A stretch of DNA of 64,000 nucleotides from an uncultured Bilophila sp. (GCA_910585945.1 CAJUHZ010000001.1:126291-190290); one strand, 5' to 3'. Positions 51,561-62,600 are shown, numbered from the stretch's first letter. Notes: generated by a model not told the origin, from the letters alone. Translations and numbers: made by a program.

Positions 51561-51899
51561 CTATTCCTGCCCCTCTGCGAGTATCACGGTGATGTGGCTG
51601 GTGCGTTTGCGGATATGGCTGGCGCGGCCCTGGGCGCGCGGCATGAAGCGCTTCCAGGTGGGGCCTTCGTTCACCAGAATCTCGCGAACGACCAGGGCGT
51701 CAACGTCCATGCTGGCGTTGTGTTCCGCGTTGGCCAGAGCCGAGCGGACGACACCGAGAATCACCCCGGCGGGCTTGTTGGGCGTGAACCGCAACACATT
51801 CATCGCATCCTCGACGGGCATGCCCTTCACGTTCCGGGCAACCAGCCTGGTCTTGCGCGGCGAAACACGCACGAATTTGGCAGTAGCTTTTGATTCCAT
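51561..51899 (-). CDS. rplV: 50S ribosomal protein L22
   Basis: 112 aa. TAKFVRVSPRKTRLVARNVKGMPVEDAMNVLRFTPNKPA and the exit-tunnel loop RFMPRAQGRASHIRKRTSHITVIL are canonical. Confidence 0.98.
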   Translation of the reverse strand: MESKATAKFVRVSPRKTRLVARNVKGMPVEDAMNVLRFTPNKPAGVILGVVRSALANAEHNASMDVDALVVREILVNEGPTWKRFMPRAQGRASHIRKRTSHITVILAEGQE

Positions 51900-51910
51900 G
51901 ACGGCACCCG

Positions 51911-52192
51911 TTACTTCTTGGCCTTGGTCTTCTTGTCGGCGGCATGGCCGTGGAAGGTGCGCGTGGGCGCGAATTCCCCAAGCTTGTGTCCCACCATGTT
52001 CTCCGTCACGAAGACCGGCAGGAACTTCTTGCCGTTGTGCACGGCGAAGGTGAGGCCCACCATTTCAGGCAGAACCGTGGAGCGGCGAGACCAGGTTTTG
52101 ATCACGCGCCGGTCGCTGTTGGCAACGGCCGTATCCACCTTCTTCATCAGATGATCGTCCACAAAGGGACCTTTTTTCAGCGATCTGGGCAT
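51911..52192 (-). CDS. rpsS: 30S ribosomal protein S19
   Basis: 93 aa. PRSLKKGPFVDDHLMKKV, IKTWSRRSTVLPEMVGLTFAVHNGKKFLPVFVTENMVGHKLGEFAPTRTFHGH are canonical. Confidence 0.98.
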   Translation of the reverse strand: MPRSLKKGPFVDDHLMKKVDTAVANSDRRVIKTWSRRSTVLPEMVGLTFAVHNGKKFLPVFVTENMVGHKLGEFAPTRTFHGHAADKKTKAKK

Positions 52193-52200
52193 AACAGCTC

Positions 52201-53031
52201 CTACTTCTGGCCGCGGCGCTTGACGATGAGCCGGGTCGAGGGCTTCTTCTTGTCACGGGTCTTGTAGCCTTTGGTGGGCATACCCCACGGCGACACGGGG
52301 TGACGGCCGCCGGAGCTTCTGCCCTCACCGCCGCCAAGCGGGTGATCGACGGGGTTCATGGCCACGCCGCGGACCTTGGGGCGACGTCCGAGCCAGCGGT
52401 TGCGGCCGGCCTTGCCCAGAGAAATGTTCTCGTGCTGGATATTGCCGACCTGCCCGACAGTGGCGAGGCACGTCGCGAGCACCTTGCGCACTTCGCCCGA
52501 GGGCATGCGCAGCAGCGCGTACTTGCCTTCCTTGGCCACAAGCTGGGCGTAGGTTCCGGCCGCGCGACAGAACTGCCCGCCCCGACCGGGGTTCAGCTCG
52601 ATGTTGTGCAGCACCGTTCCCACGGGAATGCGGGCCATGGGCAGCGCGTTGCCGGGCTTGATATCGGCCTTGTCGCCGGCCTCGATCACATCGCCCTGCT
52701 TCACGCCGAGGGGCGCGAGGATATAGCGCTTTTCGCCGTCGGCATAGTGCAGCAGCGCGATCCGGGCCGTGCGGTTGGGATCGTATTCGATATGCGCCAC
52801 AGTGGCCGGAATGCCGACCTTGTCGCGCTTGAAGTCAATGATCCGGTACAGCCGCTTCACCCCGCCGCCGCGGCGACGGCTGGTGACTCTGCCGTAGTTG
52901 TTCCGCCCCGCCTTTTTGGAGAGACCTTCCGTCAGGGACTTCTCGGGCGTGGATCGGGTGATTTCCTCAAAATCGGACACCGTCTGGAAGCGACGCCCCG
53001 CGGAGGTGGGTTTGAGCTTGCGCACAGCCAT
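52201..53031 (-). CDS. rplB: 50S ribosomal protein L2
   Basis: 276 aa. VRKLKPTSAGRRF at the start, and GRNRWLGRRPKVRGVAMNPVDHPLGGGEGRSSGGRHPVSPWG near the end (peptidyl-transferase His region), are canonical. Confidence 0.98.
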   Translation of the reverse strand: MAVRKLKPTSAGRRFQTVSDFEEITRSTPEKSLTEGLSKKAGRNNYGRVTSRRRGGGVKRLYRIIDFKRDKVGIPATVAHIEYDPNRTARIALLHYADGEKRYILAPLGVKQGDVIEAGDKADIKPGNALPMARIPVGTVLHNIELNPGRGGQFCRAAGTYAQLVAKEGKYALLRMPSGEVRKVLATCLATVGQVGNIQHENISLGKAGRNRWLGRRPKVRGVAMNPVDHPLGGGEGRSSGGRHPVSPWGMPTKGYKTRDKKKPSTRLIVKRRGQK

Positions 53032-53033
53032 GA

Positions 53034-53321
53034 CTACACTCCCTCGAAGAACTCGATCTTTTCACCCGGCGCGAGGGTCACATATGCCTTGCGCCAGCCG
53101 GCCACATGGCTCGCCCTGCGGTTTCTGAGCCGCTCCGAGGGCTTTTTCATGACCACGTTCACGCCGGTCACCTTCACGTTGAACGCGGCTTCCACGGCCT
53201 TTTTGATTTCAATCTTGTTGGCGTCGGCGTGAACGAAAAAGGAAACCTGGTTCGCGCCGTCGCGCAGTGCGGTCGCCTTTTCGGTCACCACGGGCCGCAA
53301 GAGTATCTGCGTGTGATCCAT
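53034..53321 (-). CDS. rplW: 50S ribosomal protein L23
   Basis: 95 aa. LLRPVVTEKATAL, FFVHADANKIEIKKAVEAAFNVKVTGVNVV and the basic loop RLRNRRASHVAGWRKAYVTL fit L23, the exit-site docking protein for trigger factor and SRP. Confidence 0.97.
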   Translation of the reverse strand: MDHTQILLRPVVTEKATALRDGANQVSFFVHADANKIEIKKAVEAAFNVKVTGVNVVMKKPSERLRNRRASHVAGWRKAYVTLAPGEKIEFFEGV

Positions 53322-53330
53322 GACAACCTC

Positions 53331-53951
53331 TTATTTCAACCGGGTTTCAACGTGTTGCACGGCGCCTTCGAGCAGCACGAGCTGCTTGTGCCGGAGGATT
53401 TCGTACACGCTGAGCTGATCCGGAGTGGTCAGGGTGATGCCGGGGATGTTGCGGGAAGAAAGCGCAAGCTCGCGCGTTTCTTCCGGCGCGATGATGAGGG
53501 CCTTTTCAAGACCGAGCGCGCCGGCCACCTTGGCGAAGAGCTTCGTCTTGGCTTCGGGCAGGGCGATATCATTCACCACCAGCAGCTTGTCGCCGGCAAG
53601 ACGCGAGGAAAGCGCCATGCACAGCGCGAGCTTCCTCACCTTCTTGTTCACCTTGAACGAGTAGTCGCGGGGCTGGGGGCCGAAAACAATCGCCCCGCCG
53701 CGCCACACAGGCGAACGGTTGGAACCGGAACGGGCGCGGCCGGTGCCCTTCTGACGCCAGGGCTTGACCCCGCCGCCGGAGACGTACGCGCGCGTTTTGG
53801 CCGCATGAGTGCCGGCGCGCCGCGCGGCGAGCTGGGCGCGCACCACGAGGTGGAGAATCTCCGGCCTCACCGCGACCTCGAACACTTCCGGAGCAAGCGC
53901 GATTTCGCCCTTCTCCGTCTTGTCCTGATCGTATACTTTTACGACAGCCAT
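53331..53951 (-). CDS. rplD: 50S ribosomal protein L4
   Basis: 206 aa from ATG 53951. VSGGGVKPWRQKGTGRARSGSNRSPVWRGGAIVFGPQPRDYSFKVNKKVRKLAL is the L4 tunnel-loop region. In many bacteria L4 represses its own operon; no such leader was recognised here. Confidence 0.98.
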   Translation of the reverse strand: MAVVKVYDQDKTEKGEIALAPEVFEVAVRPEILHLVVRAQLAARRAGTHAAKTRAYVSGGGVKPWRQKGTGRARSGSNRSPVWRGGAIVFGPQPRDYSFKVNKKVRKLALCMALSSRLAGDKLLVVNDIALPEAKTKLFAKVAGALGLEKALIIAPEETRELALSSRNIPGITLTTPDQLSVYEILRHKQLVLLEGAVQHVETRLK

Positions 53952-53967
53952 TGCTTCTCTCCCTGAG

Positions 53968-54597
53968 CTACTGCTTGCGCACCAGAACGAGGCCGTTCTT
54001 GGGGCCGGGCACGGAACCGCGCACGAGAATGACGTTGTCTTCCGGGCGCACATCAACAACAGTGAGGTTCTGCACGGTCACGCGCTCGGCTCCCCACTGT
54101 CCGGCCATCTTCTTGCCCTTGAACACATGACCGGGGAACGTGTTGTTCCCGATGGAACCGCCGGAGCGGTGCACCTTTTCGCAGCCGTGCGTGTCCTTGG
54201 AACCCTTGAAATTCCAGCGGCGCATCACGCCCTGATAGCCCTTGCCGAGGCTTGTGCCCGTCACCTTGACCTTGTCGCCGGCGGCGAACAGTTCGGCCGT
54301 GAGGGTCTGCCCCACTTCATGCGCAGCCGGGCCGTCCAGGCGGATTTCGCGCAGGGTGCGGAAAAGGCCCGCCCCGGCCTTGGCGAAATGGCCGCGCAGA
54401 GGTTTGGTGACATGTTTTTCTTTCGCCGCCTCAAAGGCGATTTGCAGCGCGTTGTAGCCGTCTTTTTCGGCCGTCTTGACCTGCGTCACAGGGCAGGGAC
54501 CGGCCTCAATGACCGTTACGGGCACCGCGGAGCCATCTCCAGCGAAGATGCGGGTCATGCCAAGCTTGCGACCCAGAATTCCCATTTTCTCAGCCAT
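53968..54597 (-). CDS. rplC: 50S ribosomal protein L3
   Basis: 209 aa. GILGRKLGMTRIFAGDGSAVPVTVIEAGPCPV and the loop VMRRWNFKGSKDTHGCEKVHRSGGSIGNNTFPGHVFKGKKMAGQ are canonical; its catalytic-loop Gln (methylated in some bacteria) is present. Confidence 0.98.
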   Translation of the reverse strand: MAEKMGILGRKLGMTRIFAGDGSAVPVTVIEAGPCPVTQVKTAEKDGYNALQIAFEAAKEKHVTKPLRGHFAKAGAGLFRTLREIRLDGPAAHEVGQTLTAELFAAGDKVKVTGTSLGKGYQGVMRRWNFKGSKDTHGCEKVHRSGGSIGNNTFPGHVFKGKKMAGQWGAERVTVQNLTVVDVRPEDNVILVRGSVPGPKNGLVLVRKQ

Positions 54598-54608
54598 GAC
54601 ACTCCTCG

Positions 54609-54926
54609 CTAAAGCTTGATTTCCACATCCACGCCCGCAGGCAGGCTGAGCTTGCCCAAGGCATCCACGGTCTGCTGCGTGGGCTCCAGGATGTCCATAA
54701 GCCGTTTGTGAATCCGCATTTCAAACTGTTCGCGGGACTTTTTGTCCACATGCACGGAACGGTTCACGGTAAATTTGTGGATATTGGTGGGCAAGGGGAT
54801 CGGCCCCGCCACGCCCGCGCCCGTATTCCGGGCCGTATCGACGATTTCCGCCACAGCCTTGTCAAGGATGCGGTAATCGTAAGCCTTGAGCTTTATCCGG
54901 ATACGATCACTGCTCACTGTCGTCAT
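54609..54926 (-). CDS. rpsJ: 30S ribosomal protein S10
   Basis: 105 aa from ATG 54926 (GGAG eight bases upstream). IRIKLKAYDYRILDKAVAEIVDTARNTGAGVAGPIPLPT and NRSVHVDKKSREQFEMRIHKRL are canonical. First gene of the cluster; fusA and tuf, often upstream, are not present. Confidence 0.97.
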   Translation of the reverse strand: MTTVSSDRIRIKLKAYDYRILDKAVAEIVDTARNTGAGVAGPIPLPTNIHKFTVNRSVHVDKKSREQFEMRIHKRLMDILEPTQQTVDALGKLSLPAGVDVEIKL

Positions 54927-55552
54927 TGTGTCCACTCCGTTATCTCAGAAACACATCCCCGGCCTGAACCATACCGGCCCGGTTCCGGAGATCCACAGCA
55001 AAGCCGGCGCGCGGCCGGCTCCAAAGCGCGCACGGCGCGCCCCGGAACTGATGACAAAACGCGTCGCGGCGAACCCGACCCCGGCCGGCTCCGCGGCGCT
55101 TCGCGCCGGCCTGTCGCGCGGCAACAGGCACGACCCTGCCAGAACGGGACGTCCGAGGCTCGCATGGCGCGTGATGCGTCCGTGCTGCTTCATATGTTTC
55201 ATGCGGAAAATAGGGACGAAAGAAACGCCACGCTGACGACATCCGGCCCGCTTTCCATAATTCCATATGAAGCCAACCCCATGTTTCGCCAGCCTGGCCT
55301 TGTGGCGGACGAGAGTCCGACAAGACAGGTGGTCCCGCAGGGTCACCAATCGGGGAGCACGCTCCCCATCCATACTCCAAGTCCTTTACAGCCCACACTC
55401 GAAGGGGCTGGAACGGCTTGACATCCTTCCGGCAATCAGTGACGCCTGCAAAATGTCAAAGCTGGCCTTGCAGCCAGCAAGCAGGACGGTACAAACCGCC
55501 CTTCCCTGCCGCACAGGGAGTCCCGACAACGTCGGGAGAGGCTTTATTTACG
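54927..55552. other. Long gap upstream of rpsJ, dense in hairpins
   Basis: No convincing gene on either strand, although frames up to ~150 codons are open because of high GC. It must contain the S10-cluster promoter, not resolved. From 55298 to 55545 there is a run of stable inverted repeats: CTTGT..CGGAC-GAGA-GTCCG..ACAAG (55298-55325), GGTG..CCC-GCA-GGG..CACC (55328-55347), GGGGAGC-AC-GCTCCCC (55352-55367), CAGCCC/GGGGCTG (55389-55410) and CCCGAC-AAC-GTCGGG (55522-55536). Possibly a structured RNA or remnant of a mobile element. Confidence 0.45.
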
Positions 55553-55591
55553 AAAAGACCGCCCTTCCGTCAAGCGGCAGGACGGCCTTTT
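55553..55591 (-). terminator. Terminator of the malic-enzyme/TRAP operon
   Basis: On the minus strand AAAGGCCGTCCTGCCG pairs with CGGAAGGGCGGTCTTT (one mismatch, two G-T pairs) around CTTGA and ends in TTTTCG. A T-rich flank follows on the plus strand as well, so it can act both ways. Confidence 0.7.
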
Positions 55592-55639
55592 CACACATTT
55601 TTCGATTTCCTCCGCAAGGAGAGGCTCAGGACGCCTTCG

Positions 55640-55745
55640 TTACCCGGCAAGGCCGGTCTGCTCCAGCCGGAAGGGCAAAACAGGGTGAAGCGGTTTGAAC
55701 ATACGGTTCATCCTGTCTTGCAACCCTGCCCTGCAACACCGAGCG
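55640..55745. repeat. Diverged copy of family 1 interior
   Basis: GGCAAAACAGGGTGAAGCGGTTTGAACAT resembles the interior of the 29.2-kb element (GCAAACAGCGGGTGAAGCCGTATTGAACA), followed by TGCAACACCG. The terminal repeats are absent. Confidence 0.45.
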
Positions 55746-55773
55746 GGATCGACGCAGGCAGAGGGCAAAAGAA

Positions 55774-55794
55774 TCGTAGAGTGAACACTCCCTA
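55774..55794 (-). repeat. Stop-codon palindrome (family 3, copy 2)
   Basis: Minus strand: TAGG, GAGTG-TT-CACTC, TACGA. The TAG is the dctM stop codon. Compared with 25460-25480, the only two changes are a compensatory pair in the stem. Confidence 0.65.
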
Positions 55795-57069
55795 ATGCAT
55801 CAGCCGGGGCAGGAAGGTGACAATACCGGGGAAGTACGTCATGACGATCAGCGAACCCAGCAGGGCAATGAGGTACGGCATGACCTTCACCGTGATCTGG
55901 TCGACGGAAATCTTGGTGATGGACGACACGACAAAGAGATCCAGCCCCACAGGCGGAGTGATGCAGCCAATGGCGAGGTTCACAACCATGATGACGCCGA
56001 AGAACAGCGGATCGATGCCAAGGCCGAGGGCCACCGGAAGCAGAATGGGCGTGACGATGACCACGGCGGCGGAAGCGTTGACCAGCGTGCCGATGAAGAG
56101 CAGCAGCACGTTGACCATCATCAGGAACACGAAAGGATTGTCGGTGATGGTGGCGAACTGTTGCGCCAGCGTGTGGGGAACCTGCGCCCAGGTGAGAATC
56201 CAGCCGAACACATTGGACGCGCCCACCACAAACATGATCATGGTGGTGCTCTTGGCGGCGGAAAGCAGCGTCCGGGGCAGATCCTTCCACTTCAGTTCCC
56301 TGTAGATGAACAGCCCGACGAACGCGCCGTACACCGCGGCCACGGCCGCGGCTTCGGTGGGGGTAAAAATGCCGAGATAAATGCCGCCAAGGATGATGAC
56401 GGGCATCATCAGCGCCCAGACGCATTCCCTGAACGAACGCAGAATGCGCATGAAGGAAAAGGTTCCCTCCCCCTTGTAGCCCTTTCTCTTGGAGATGACC
56501 CAGCTCACCAGGCACATGACCACGCCCATGAGCAGGCCGGGAACAACGCCGCCGATGAAGAGATCGGCAATGGAGGTGTTGGCGATGGACCCGTACACCA
56601 CAAGCGTGACCGAGGGAGGAATGACGATCCCCACCGTGCCGCCCGAAGCGACAACGGCGGCCGCGAACGTGCGCGGGTACCCGCGGCGCTCCATTTCATC
56701 GATCATCGAAGCGCCGATGGCGGCCGTCGTCGCGGCGGAAGATCCGGACAGCGCGGCAAAGAACATGCCGGCCACAGCCACCACCAGCGCCAGGCCGCCG
56801 GCCAGAGCGCCCACCAGGGCCATGGAAAAGTCCACGATGCGGCGGGTGACGCCGCCGTCCGACATGAACGCCCCTGCCAGCATGAAGAACGGCACGGCCA
56901 GGAAGGAATACGAGTCAACAGCGGTGAACATCTTCTGCACCACGGCAATGAGCGGCGTGCCCATGACCGTGGACATGGTGATGGCGGACGAAAGGCCAAG
57001 CCCCACGCCGATGGAAGCGCCGCTGGCCAGAATGACGGCAAAAGACGAAAGAATGACCCACAATGCCAT
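55792..57069 (-). CDS. dctM: TRAP transporter large permease DctM
   Basis: 425 aa from ATG 57069 (AGGAGG upstream). About twelve helices. VPFFMLAGAFMSDGGVTRRIVDFSMALVG, ASGGTVGIVIPPSVTLVVYGSIANTSIADLFIGGVVPGLLMG and VNLAIGCITPPVGLDLFVVSSI are the DctM signature. Standard separate-subunit system, unlike the fused one at 36 kb. Confidence 0.96.
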   Translation of the reverse strand: MALWVILSSFAVILASGASIGVGLGLSSAITMSTVMGTPLIAVVQKMFTAVDSYSFLAVPFFMLAGAFMSDGGVTRRIVDFSMALVGALAGGLALVVAVAGMFFAALSGSSAATTAAIGASMIDEMERRGYPRTFAAAVVASGGTVGIVIPPSVTLVVYGSIANTSIADLFIGGVVPGLLMGVVMCLVSWVISKRKGYKGEGTFSFMRILRSFRECVWALMMPVIILGGIYLGIFTPTEAAAVAAVYGAFVGLFIYRELKWKDLPRTLLSAAKSTTMIMFVVGASNVFGWILTWAQVPHTLAQQFATITDNPFVFLMMVNVLLLFIGTLVNASAAVVIVTPILLPVALGLGIDPLFFGVIMVVNLAIGCITPPVGLDLFVVSSITKISVDQITVKVMPYLIALLGSLIVMTYFPGIVTFLPRLMH

Positions 57070-57082
57070 GACGCGCCGCCTC

Positions 57083-57562
57083 CTACTTGACCTCATCCGC
57101 CGGAGTGCGGATGACCTTTATGAAATTCTCGATCGTATACAGCAGCATGACGAAACACCCGAAGGGAATGACGCAGTAAACATATGACATGGGGATCAGC
57201 ATGGCCGGGGAAGTCTGAAAGCGGGCAAGCAGCATCATCTTGCAGCCGTACCACACCATGATGCCGAGAAAACAGAAGGAAAACACGTCGGCAAGCAGGC
57301 GGCAGGTTTTCAGCTTCGCGCCGTGGAGGCGGTTGGTCAGCGTTTCAATGGCCATGTGCCCGCCGGAACGCGCCAGCAACGGCAGGGACAGAAACACCGT
57401 CCACACAAAAAGATAACGGGACAATTCCTCACCGAAGCTCGGCGTATAGTTGAAGCAGTACCGGGTGATCACCTGAGCGAACACGATGACGAGCATGAGC
57501 GCGATGCAGACTATCGTCAGCCGTTTCAAAAGGGTATCAATGAGGTTCAGCAGCCTGGACAT
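57083..57562 (-). CDS. dctQ: TRAP transporter small permease DctQ
   Basis: 159 aa, four helices. IALMLVIVFAQVITRYCFNYTPSFGEELSRYLFVWTVFLSLPLLARSGGHMAIETL is the DctQ core. 13 bases before dctM. Confidence 0.95.
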   Translation of the reverse strand: MSRLLNLIDTLLKRLTIVCIALMLVIVFAQVITRYCFNYTPSFGEELSRYLFVWTVFLSLPLLARSGGHMAIETLTNRLHGAKLKTCRLLADVFSFCFLGIMVWYGCKMMLLARFQTSPAMLIPMSYVYCVIPFGCFVMLLYTIENFIKVIRTPADEVK

Positions 57563-57634
57563 GGGCAGCCTCCGTTTGCAGGGCGGAAAAAAAGCCGGGC
57601 CTCCCCGGAAGGCGGCCCGGCCCGGAAAATCAAC

Positions 57635-58606
57635 CTACTGAATGGCCTGAATGGCCTTGATGGAAGCGTCACCGAACTTGTCGGTGTACAGCTTGTACAC
57701 GGGGGCGGTGGCCTTCATGAACGCGGCGATGTCCACATCGTCATTGATGGCGGCGTGGCCTCTTTCCTTGATGGTCTGCATGAACTTGCCTTCGGAATCT
57801 CGGCAGAGCTGGCGCTGCCATTCGCGGGTGTCTTCGGCGGCCTTGCGGACGAGGGCCTGCTGATCGGGGGTGAGCTTGTTCCAGGCCATGGAACCGATGA
57901 GCACGACTTCGGGTGCGTAGGTATGGCCGGTGAGGGAGATGTACTTCTGCACCTCGTCAAAACGCTTGGTGGCGATCTGGGCGAGCGGGTTTTCCTGCGC
58001 GTCCACCACGCCCTTCTGCAGGGCGGTGTACAGTTCGCTCATGGCCATGGGCGTGGGGCTGGCGCCGAGAGCCTTCATCATTTCAATGTACACGGGCTGT
58101 TCCATGACGCGGACCTTGAGGCCCTTCATGTCTTCGGGCGTCCGGATGGGCTGGCGGTTGTTCGTCATGTGGCGCACGCCGTTTTCCCAGATGGCGAGGG
58201 TGATCATCCCCTGCTTTTCGCCAAGCTTGCACAGATCCATGCCCACAGTGTCAAGGGCCTTGTAGGCGTGGGGAATGTCGCGGAAAATGAAGGGCAGGTC
58301 AAAGACGGCCACTTCGGGCACAAAGTTGCCGAGCACGGCAGTGCCGGTGAGCGTCATGTCGACAGTGCCGAACACAAGCCCTTCGACAAGATCACGCTGG
58401 TTGCCGAGCTGGCTGGAAGGGAAAACCTGGATTTCGATTTCGCCGTTGGAGCGTTCTTTCACCAGTTTGGCGAAATAATCCGCGCCCTGCCCGTAGGGGT
58501 TTTCAGGTTCGGCGATATGCCCGAGCTTCAGGGTGATGGGAGCGGCCAGACAGAGCGAAGCGCTGAGGAGCACCGCGGAGAAGGCGGTCAACAACGTGCG
58601 TACCAT
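57635..58606 (-). CDS. dctP: TRAP transporter solute-binding protein DctP
   Basis: 323 aa from ATG 58606 with GGAGAT upstream. Signal peptide TLLTAFSAVLLSASLCLAAP; mature ITLKLGHIAEPENPYGQGADYFAKLV, FPSSQLGNQRDLVEGLVFGTVDMTLTG, and GLKVRVMEQPVYIEMMKALGASPTPMAMSELYTALQKGVVDAQENPLAQI. The GLKVRV Arg that binds carboxylates is present, supporting an organic-acid ligand. Same strand as, and 79 bases after, the malic enzyme gene. Confidence 0.95.
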   Translation of the reverse strand: MVRTLLTAFSAVLLSASLCLAAPITLKLGHIAEPENPYGQGADYFAKLVKERSNGEIEIQVFPSSQLGNQRDLVEGLVFGTVDMTLTGTAVLGNFVPEVAVFDLPFIFRDIPHAYKALDTVGMDLCKLGEKQGMITLAIWENGVRHMTNNRQPIRTPEDMKGLKVRVMEQPVYIEMMKALGASPTPMAMSELYTALQKGVVDAQENPLAQIATKRFDEVQKYISLTGHTYAPEVVLIGSMAWNKLTPDQQALVRKAAEDTREWQRQLCRDSEGKFMQTIKERGHAAINDDVDIAAFMKATAPVYKLYTDKFGDASIKAIQAIQ

Positions 58607-58685
58607 GTGAATCTCCTTGAGGTTGCAGGGTTGTGCGAGGCGCGGAAGGCGCCCTTTCCGGGCCGCCCTCCGTCGGAAAACTCGC

Positions 58686-60005
58686 TTACTTCCGGTAGCT
58701 GTCGATGAACGGCACAATGCGCGCGTGGGAAGCCTTGACGCGCTCTTCCAGTTCCCGGGCGTAGGCGTCCAGATCCCTGATGGGGCGACGGGCCACGCCG
58801 CTTTCCATGGCGGCCCCGGCCACAGCGGGCGTCACCGCCGTGAGGATGCGCGAATCAAGCGGCTTGGGAATGACGTAATCCACTCCGTAGCTGATGGAAT
58901 CCACGCCATACGCCTTGAGGATATCGGCGGGGACAGGCTCCCTGGCCAGAGCGGCCAGAGCCTTTGCCGCGGCGATCTTCATCGCATCGTTGATCTCGGT
59001 GGCCTCCACATCCAGCGCGCCGCGGAAGATGTACGGGAAGCCGGAAACATTGTTGATCTGGTTCGGGTAGTCGGAACGCCCCGTGCCCATGATGCACTCG
59101 GGGCGGGCCGCCTTGGCGTCTTCATAGCTGATTTCGGGCACGGGATTGGCCATGGCGAAAATCACGGGGTGATCGGCCATGGAACGGACCATGTCCTTGC
59201 TGACCAGGTTGCCCTTGGAAAGGCCGAGGAAGAGGTGCGCCCCCTTCATGCACGCGGCAAGATCGCCCACGTTGTCCTTTTGCGCGAATTCGGCCTTGTA
59301 CTGGTTCAAATCCTTGCGGCCCTGATGAATGAGACCGCGGGAATCGAACATGAACACGTTTTCACGCTTCACGCCGAGGGAACAGTAGAACTTGCAGCAG
59401 GCGATGCCGGCAGCGCCCGCGCCCATGACGACGACGCGCAGATCTTCCGGCTTGCGGCCGCTGATTTCGCAGGCGTTGAGCAGCGCCGCGCCGGAGATGA
59501 CGGCGGTTCCGTGCTGGTCGTCATGGAAGACGGGGATGTTCATTTCCCTCTTGAGCTTCTCTTCGATGTAGAAGCATTCGGGAGCCTTGATGTCTTCAAG
59601 GTTGATCCCGCCGAAGGTCGGCTCCAGCGCCTTCACCACGGCGCAGAGTTTGTCGGGATCGGTCTCGCCCACTTCAAGGTCAAACACGTCCACGTCGGCA
59701 AAGAATTTGAACAGCACGCCCTTGCCTTCCATGACGGGCTTGCCGGCCACGGCCCCGATATCGCCAAGCCCGAGGACGGCAGTGCCGTTGGAGACGACAG
59801 CGACAAGGTTGGATCGCCCCGTGTACACGGACGCCAGGGCCGGATCGCGATGGATCTCCATGCAGGCTTCGGCCACGCCGGGGGAATAGGCCATTGACAG
59901 GTCTTTCTGGGTGGCGAAAGGCTTTGTCAGCACAGTTTCGATTTTGCCCGGACGCGGCGAGCTGTGGTAGGCGAGCGCCTCTTCTTTCGTGTAGAGCGAA
60001 GACAT
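58686..60005 (-). CDS. NAD(P)-dependent malic enzyme
   Basis: 439 aa from ATG 60005 (GGGAGG before it). Decarboxylates malate to pyruvate and reduces NAD(P). LSMAYSPGVAEACMEIHRDP (Tyr), VVSNGTAVLGLGDIGAVAGKPVMEGKGVLFKFFADVDVFDLE, FHDDQHGTAVISGAALLNA and VVMGAGAAGIACCKF (dinucleotide fold) are canonical. It is the short form, lacking the phosphotransacetylase-like tail of MaeB. Heads the dctPQM operon: import of malate, fumarate or succinate followed by pyruvate formation is the simplest reading. Confidence 0.95.
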   Translation of the reverse strand: MSSLYTKEEALAYHSSPRPGKIETVLTKPFATQKDLSMAYSPGVAEACMEIHRDPALASVYTGRSNLVAVVSNGTAVLGLGDIGAVAGKPVMEGKGVLFKFFADVDVFDLEVGETDPDKLCAVVKALEPTFGGINLEDIKAPECFYIEEKLKREMNIPVFHDDQHGTAVISGAALLNACEISGRKPEDLRVVVMGAGAAGIACCKFYCSLGVKRENVFMFDSRGLIHQGRKDLNQYKAEFAQKDNVGDLAACMKGAHLFLGLSKGNLVSKDMVRSMADHPVIFAMANPVPEISYEDAKAARPECIMGTGRSDYPNQINNVSGFPYIFRGALDVEATEINDAMKIAAAKALAALAREPVPADILKAYGVDSISYGVDYVIPKPLDSRILTAVTPAVAGAAMESGVARRPIRDLDAYARELEERVKASHARIVPFIDSYRK

Positions 60006-60283
60006 GATTCCTCCCTGTTTCAATCCGCGCTTGCCCTGAATCCGCTGGCCGGATGGGCTTGCGGAAGGCGGCGCGGATTGCGGACTGATTGTGGCGGCAC
60101 GACAAGTCGGCCCCTGGTCGACAAGCCGTGCGGCAGTTCTTGCCGGGGGTCGCATCTGCCCCGGCACAGGTTTATACGATTCTATATAACAGCCCAAAAC
60201 AAAATCAAGCTCCGGATAACGGGCAATGCGCACATGAAGAGCGGGGAAGGCTTCCGCCTGACCCCGCCGGGGCATCCGGAGAG

Positions 60284-60329
60284 AACAGGCGGGGCGGTCG
60301 CGCATATGTACGCAACCGCCCCGCCTGTT
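60284..60329 (-). terminator. Terminator downstream of dnaK
   Basis: AACAGGCGGGGCGGT pairs perfectly (15 pairs) with ACCGCCCCGCCTGTT around a 16-base loop. It lies about 60 bases past the dnaK stop and about 280 before the malic enzyme start. The T run is short, but the stem is exceptional. Confidence 0.75.
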
Positions 60330-60386
60330 TCGTCTTGCAGTCAAAGCCGCACGCCTTGTGCATCCCCGCCCGGGGGATATGCGATG

Positions 60387-62294
<1,908 letters not shown>

Positions 62295-62517
62295 AATGAA
62301 TTGCTCCTCCTCGCGGACTCACACCTTGGAGAGAGGTGATGATGTCAAGTTTGAAGAGAGAATAACGCATACAGCGTGGTCGTCCAGAGGGCGACGGCTA
62401 TTTTTTTGATCGAATCATGCCAAAAATCCCAGCTTCGTTTCGATGTGACATATTCTGTTTATTTTTCAACATGTTAAAAAAAGTCTTGAAAATTTGCCTC
62501 CAGGAGGGGCTTTCCCC
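62295..62517. other. Divergent dnaK-carboxypeptidase regulatory region
   Basis: AT-rich for this genome, with a palindrome TTTTCAACATGTTAAAA (62463-62479). A possible dnaK promoter is TTGGCA-N17-TAGCCG on the minus strand (62423-62395); heat-shock-type elements could not be assigned with confidence. Confidence 0.4.
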
Positions 62518-62546
62518 TTGTCATTGATTTCTCCTTGCCCTACACT
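62518..62546 (+). promoter_or_regulatory. Carboxypeptidase gene promoter
   Basis: TTGTCA at 62518-62523, 17 bases, TACACT at 62541-62546; the predicted start is near 62553, 48 bases before the chosen ATG. Confidence 0.6.
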
Positions 62547-62600
62547 CGTTGTAATCAAGCGGGTTCATTTCCCAGAAGTGAACAGCAATATGGGATGCCC

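Noticed and set aside
54940..55398. Overlapping ~150-codon frames upstream of rpsJ
   Set aside because: No ribosome sites, no family resemblance, and they run through strong hairpins.
60006..60344. Extension of malic enzyme to 60344
   Set aside because: Runs through the dnaK terminator hairpin; ATG 60005 with GGGAGG gives the expected start.
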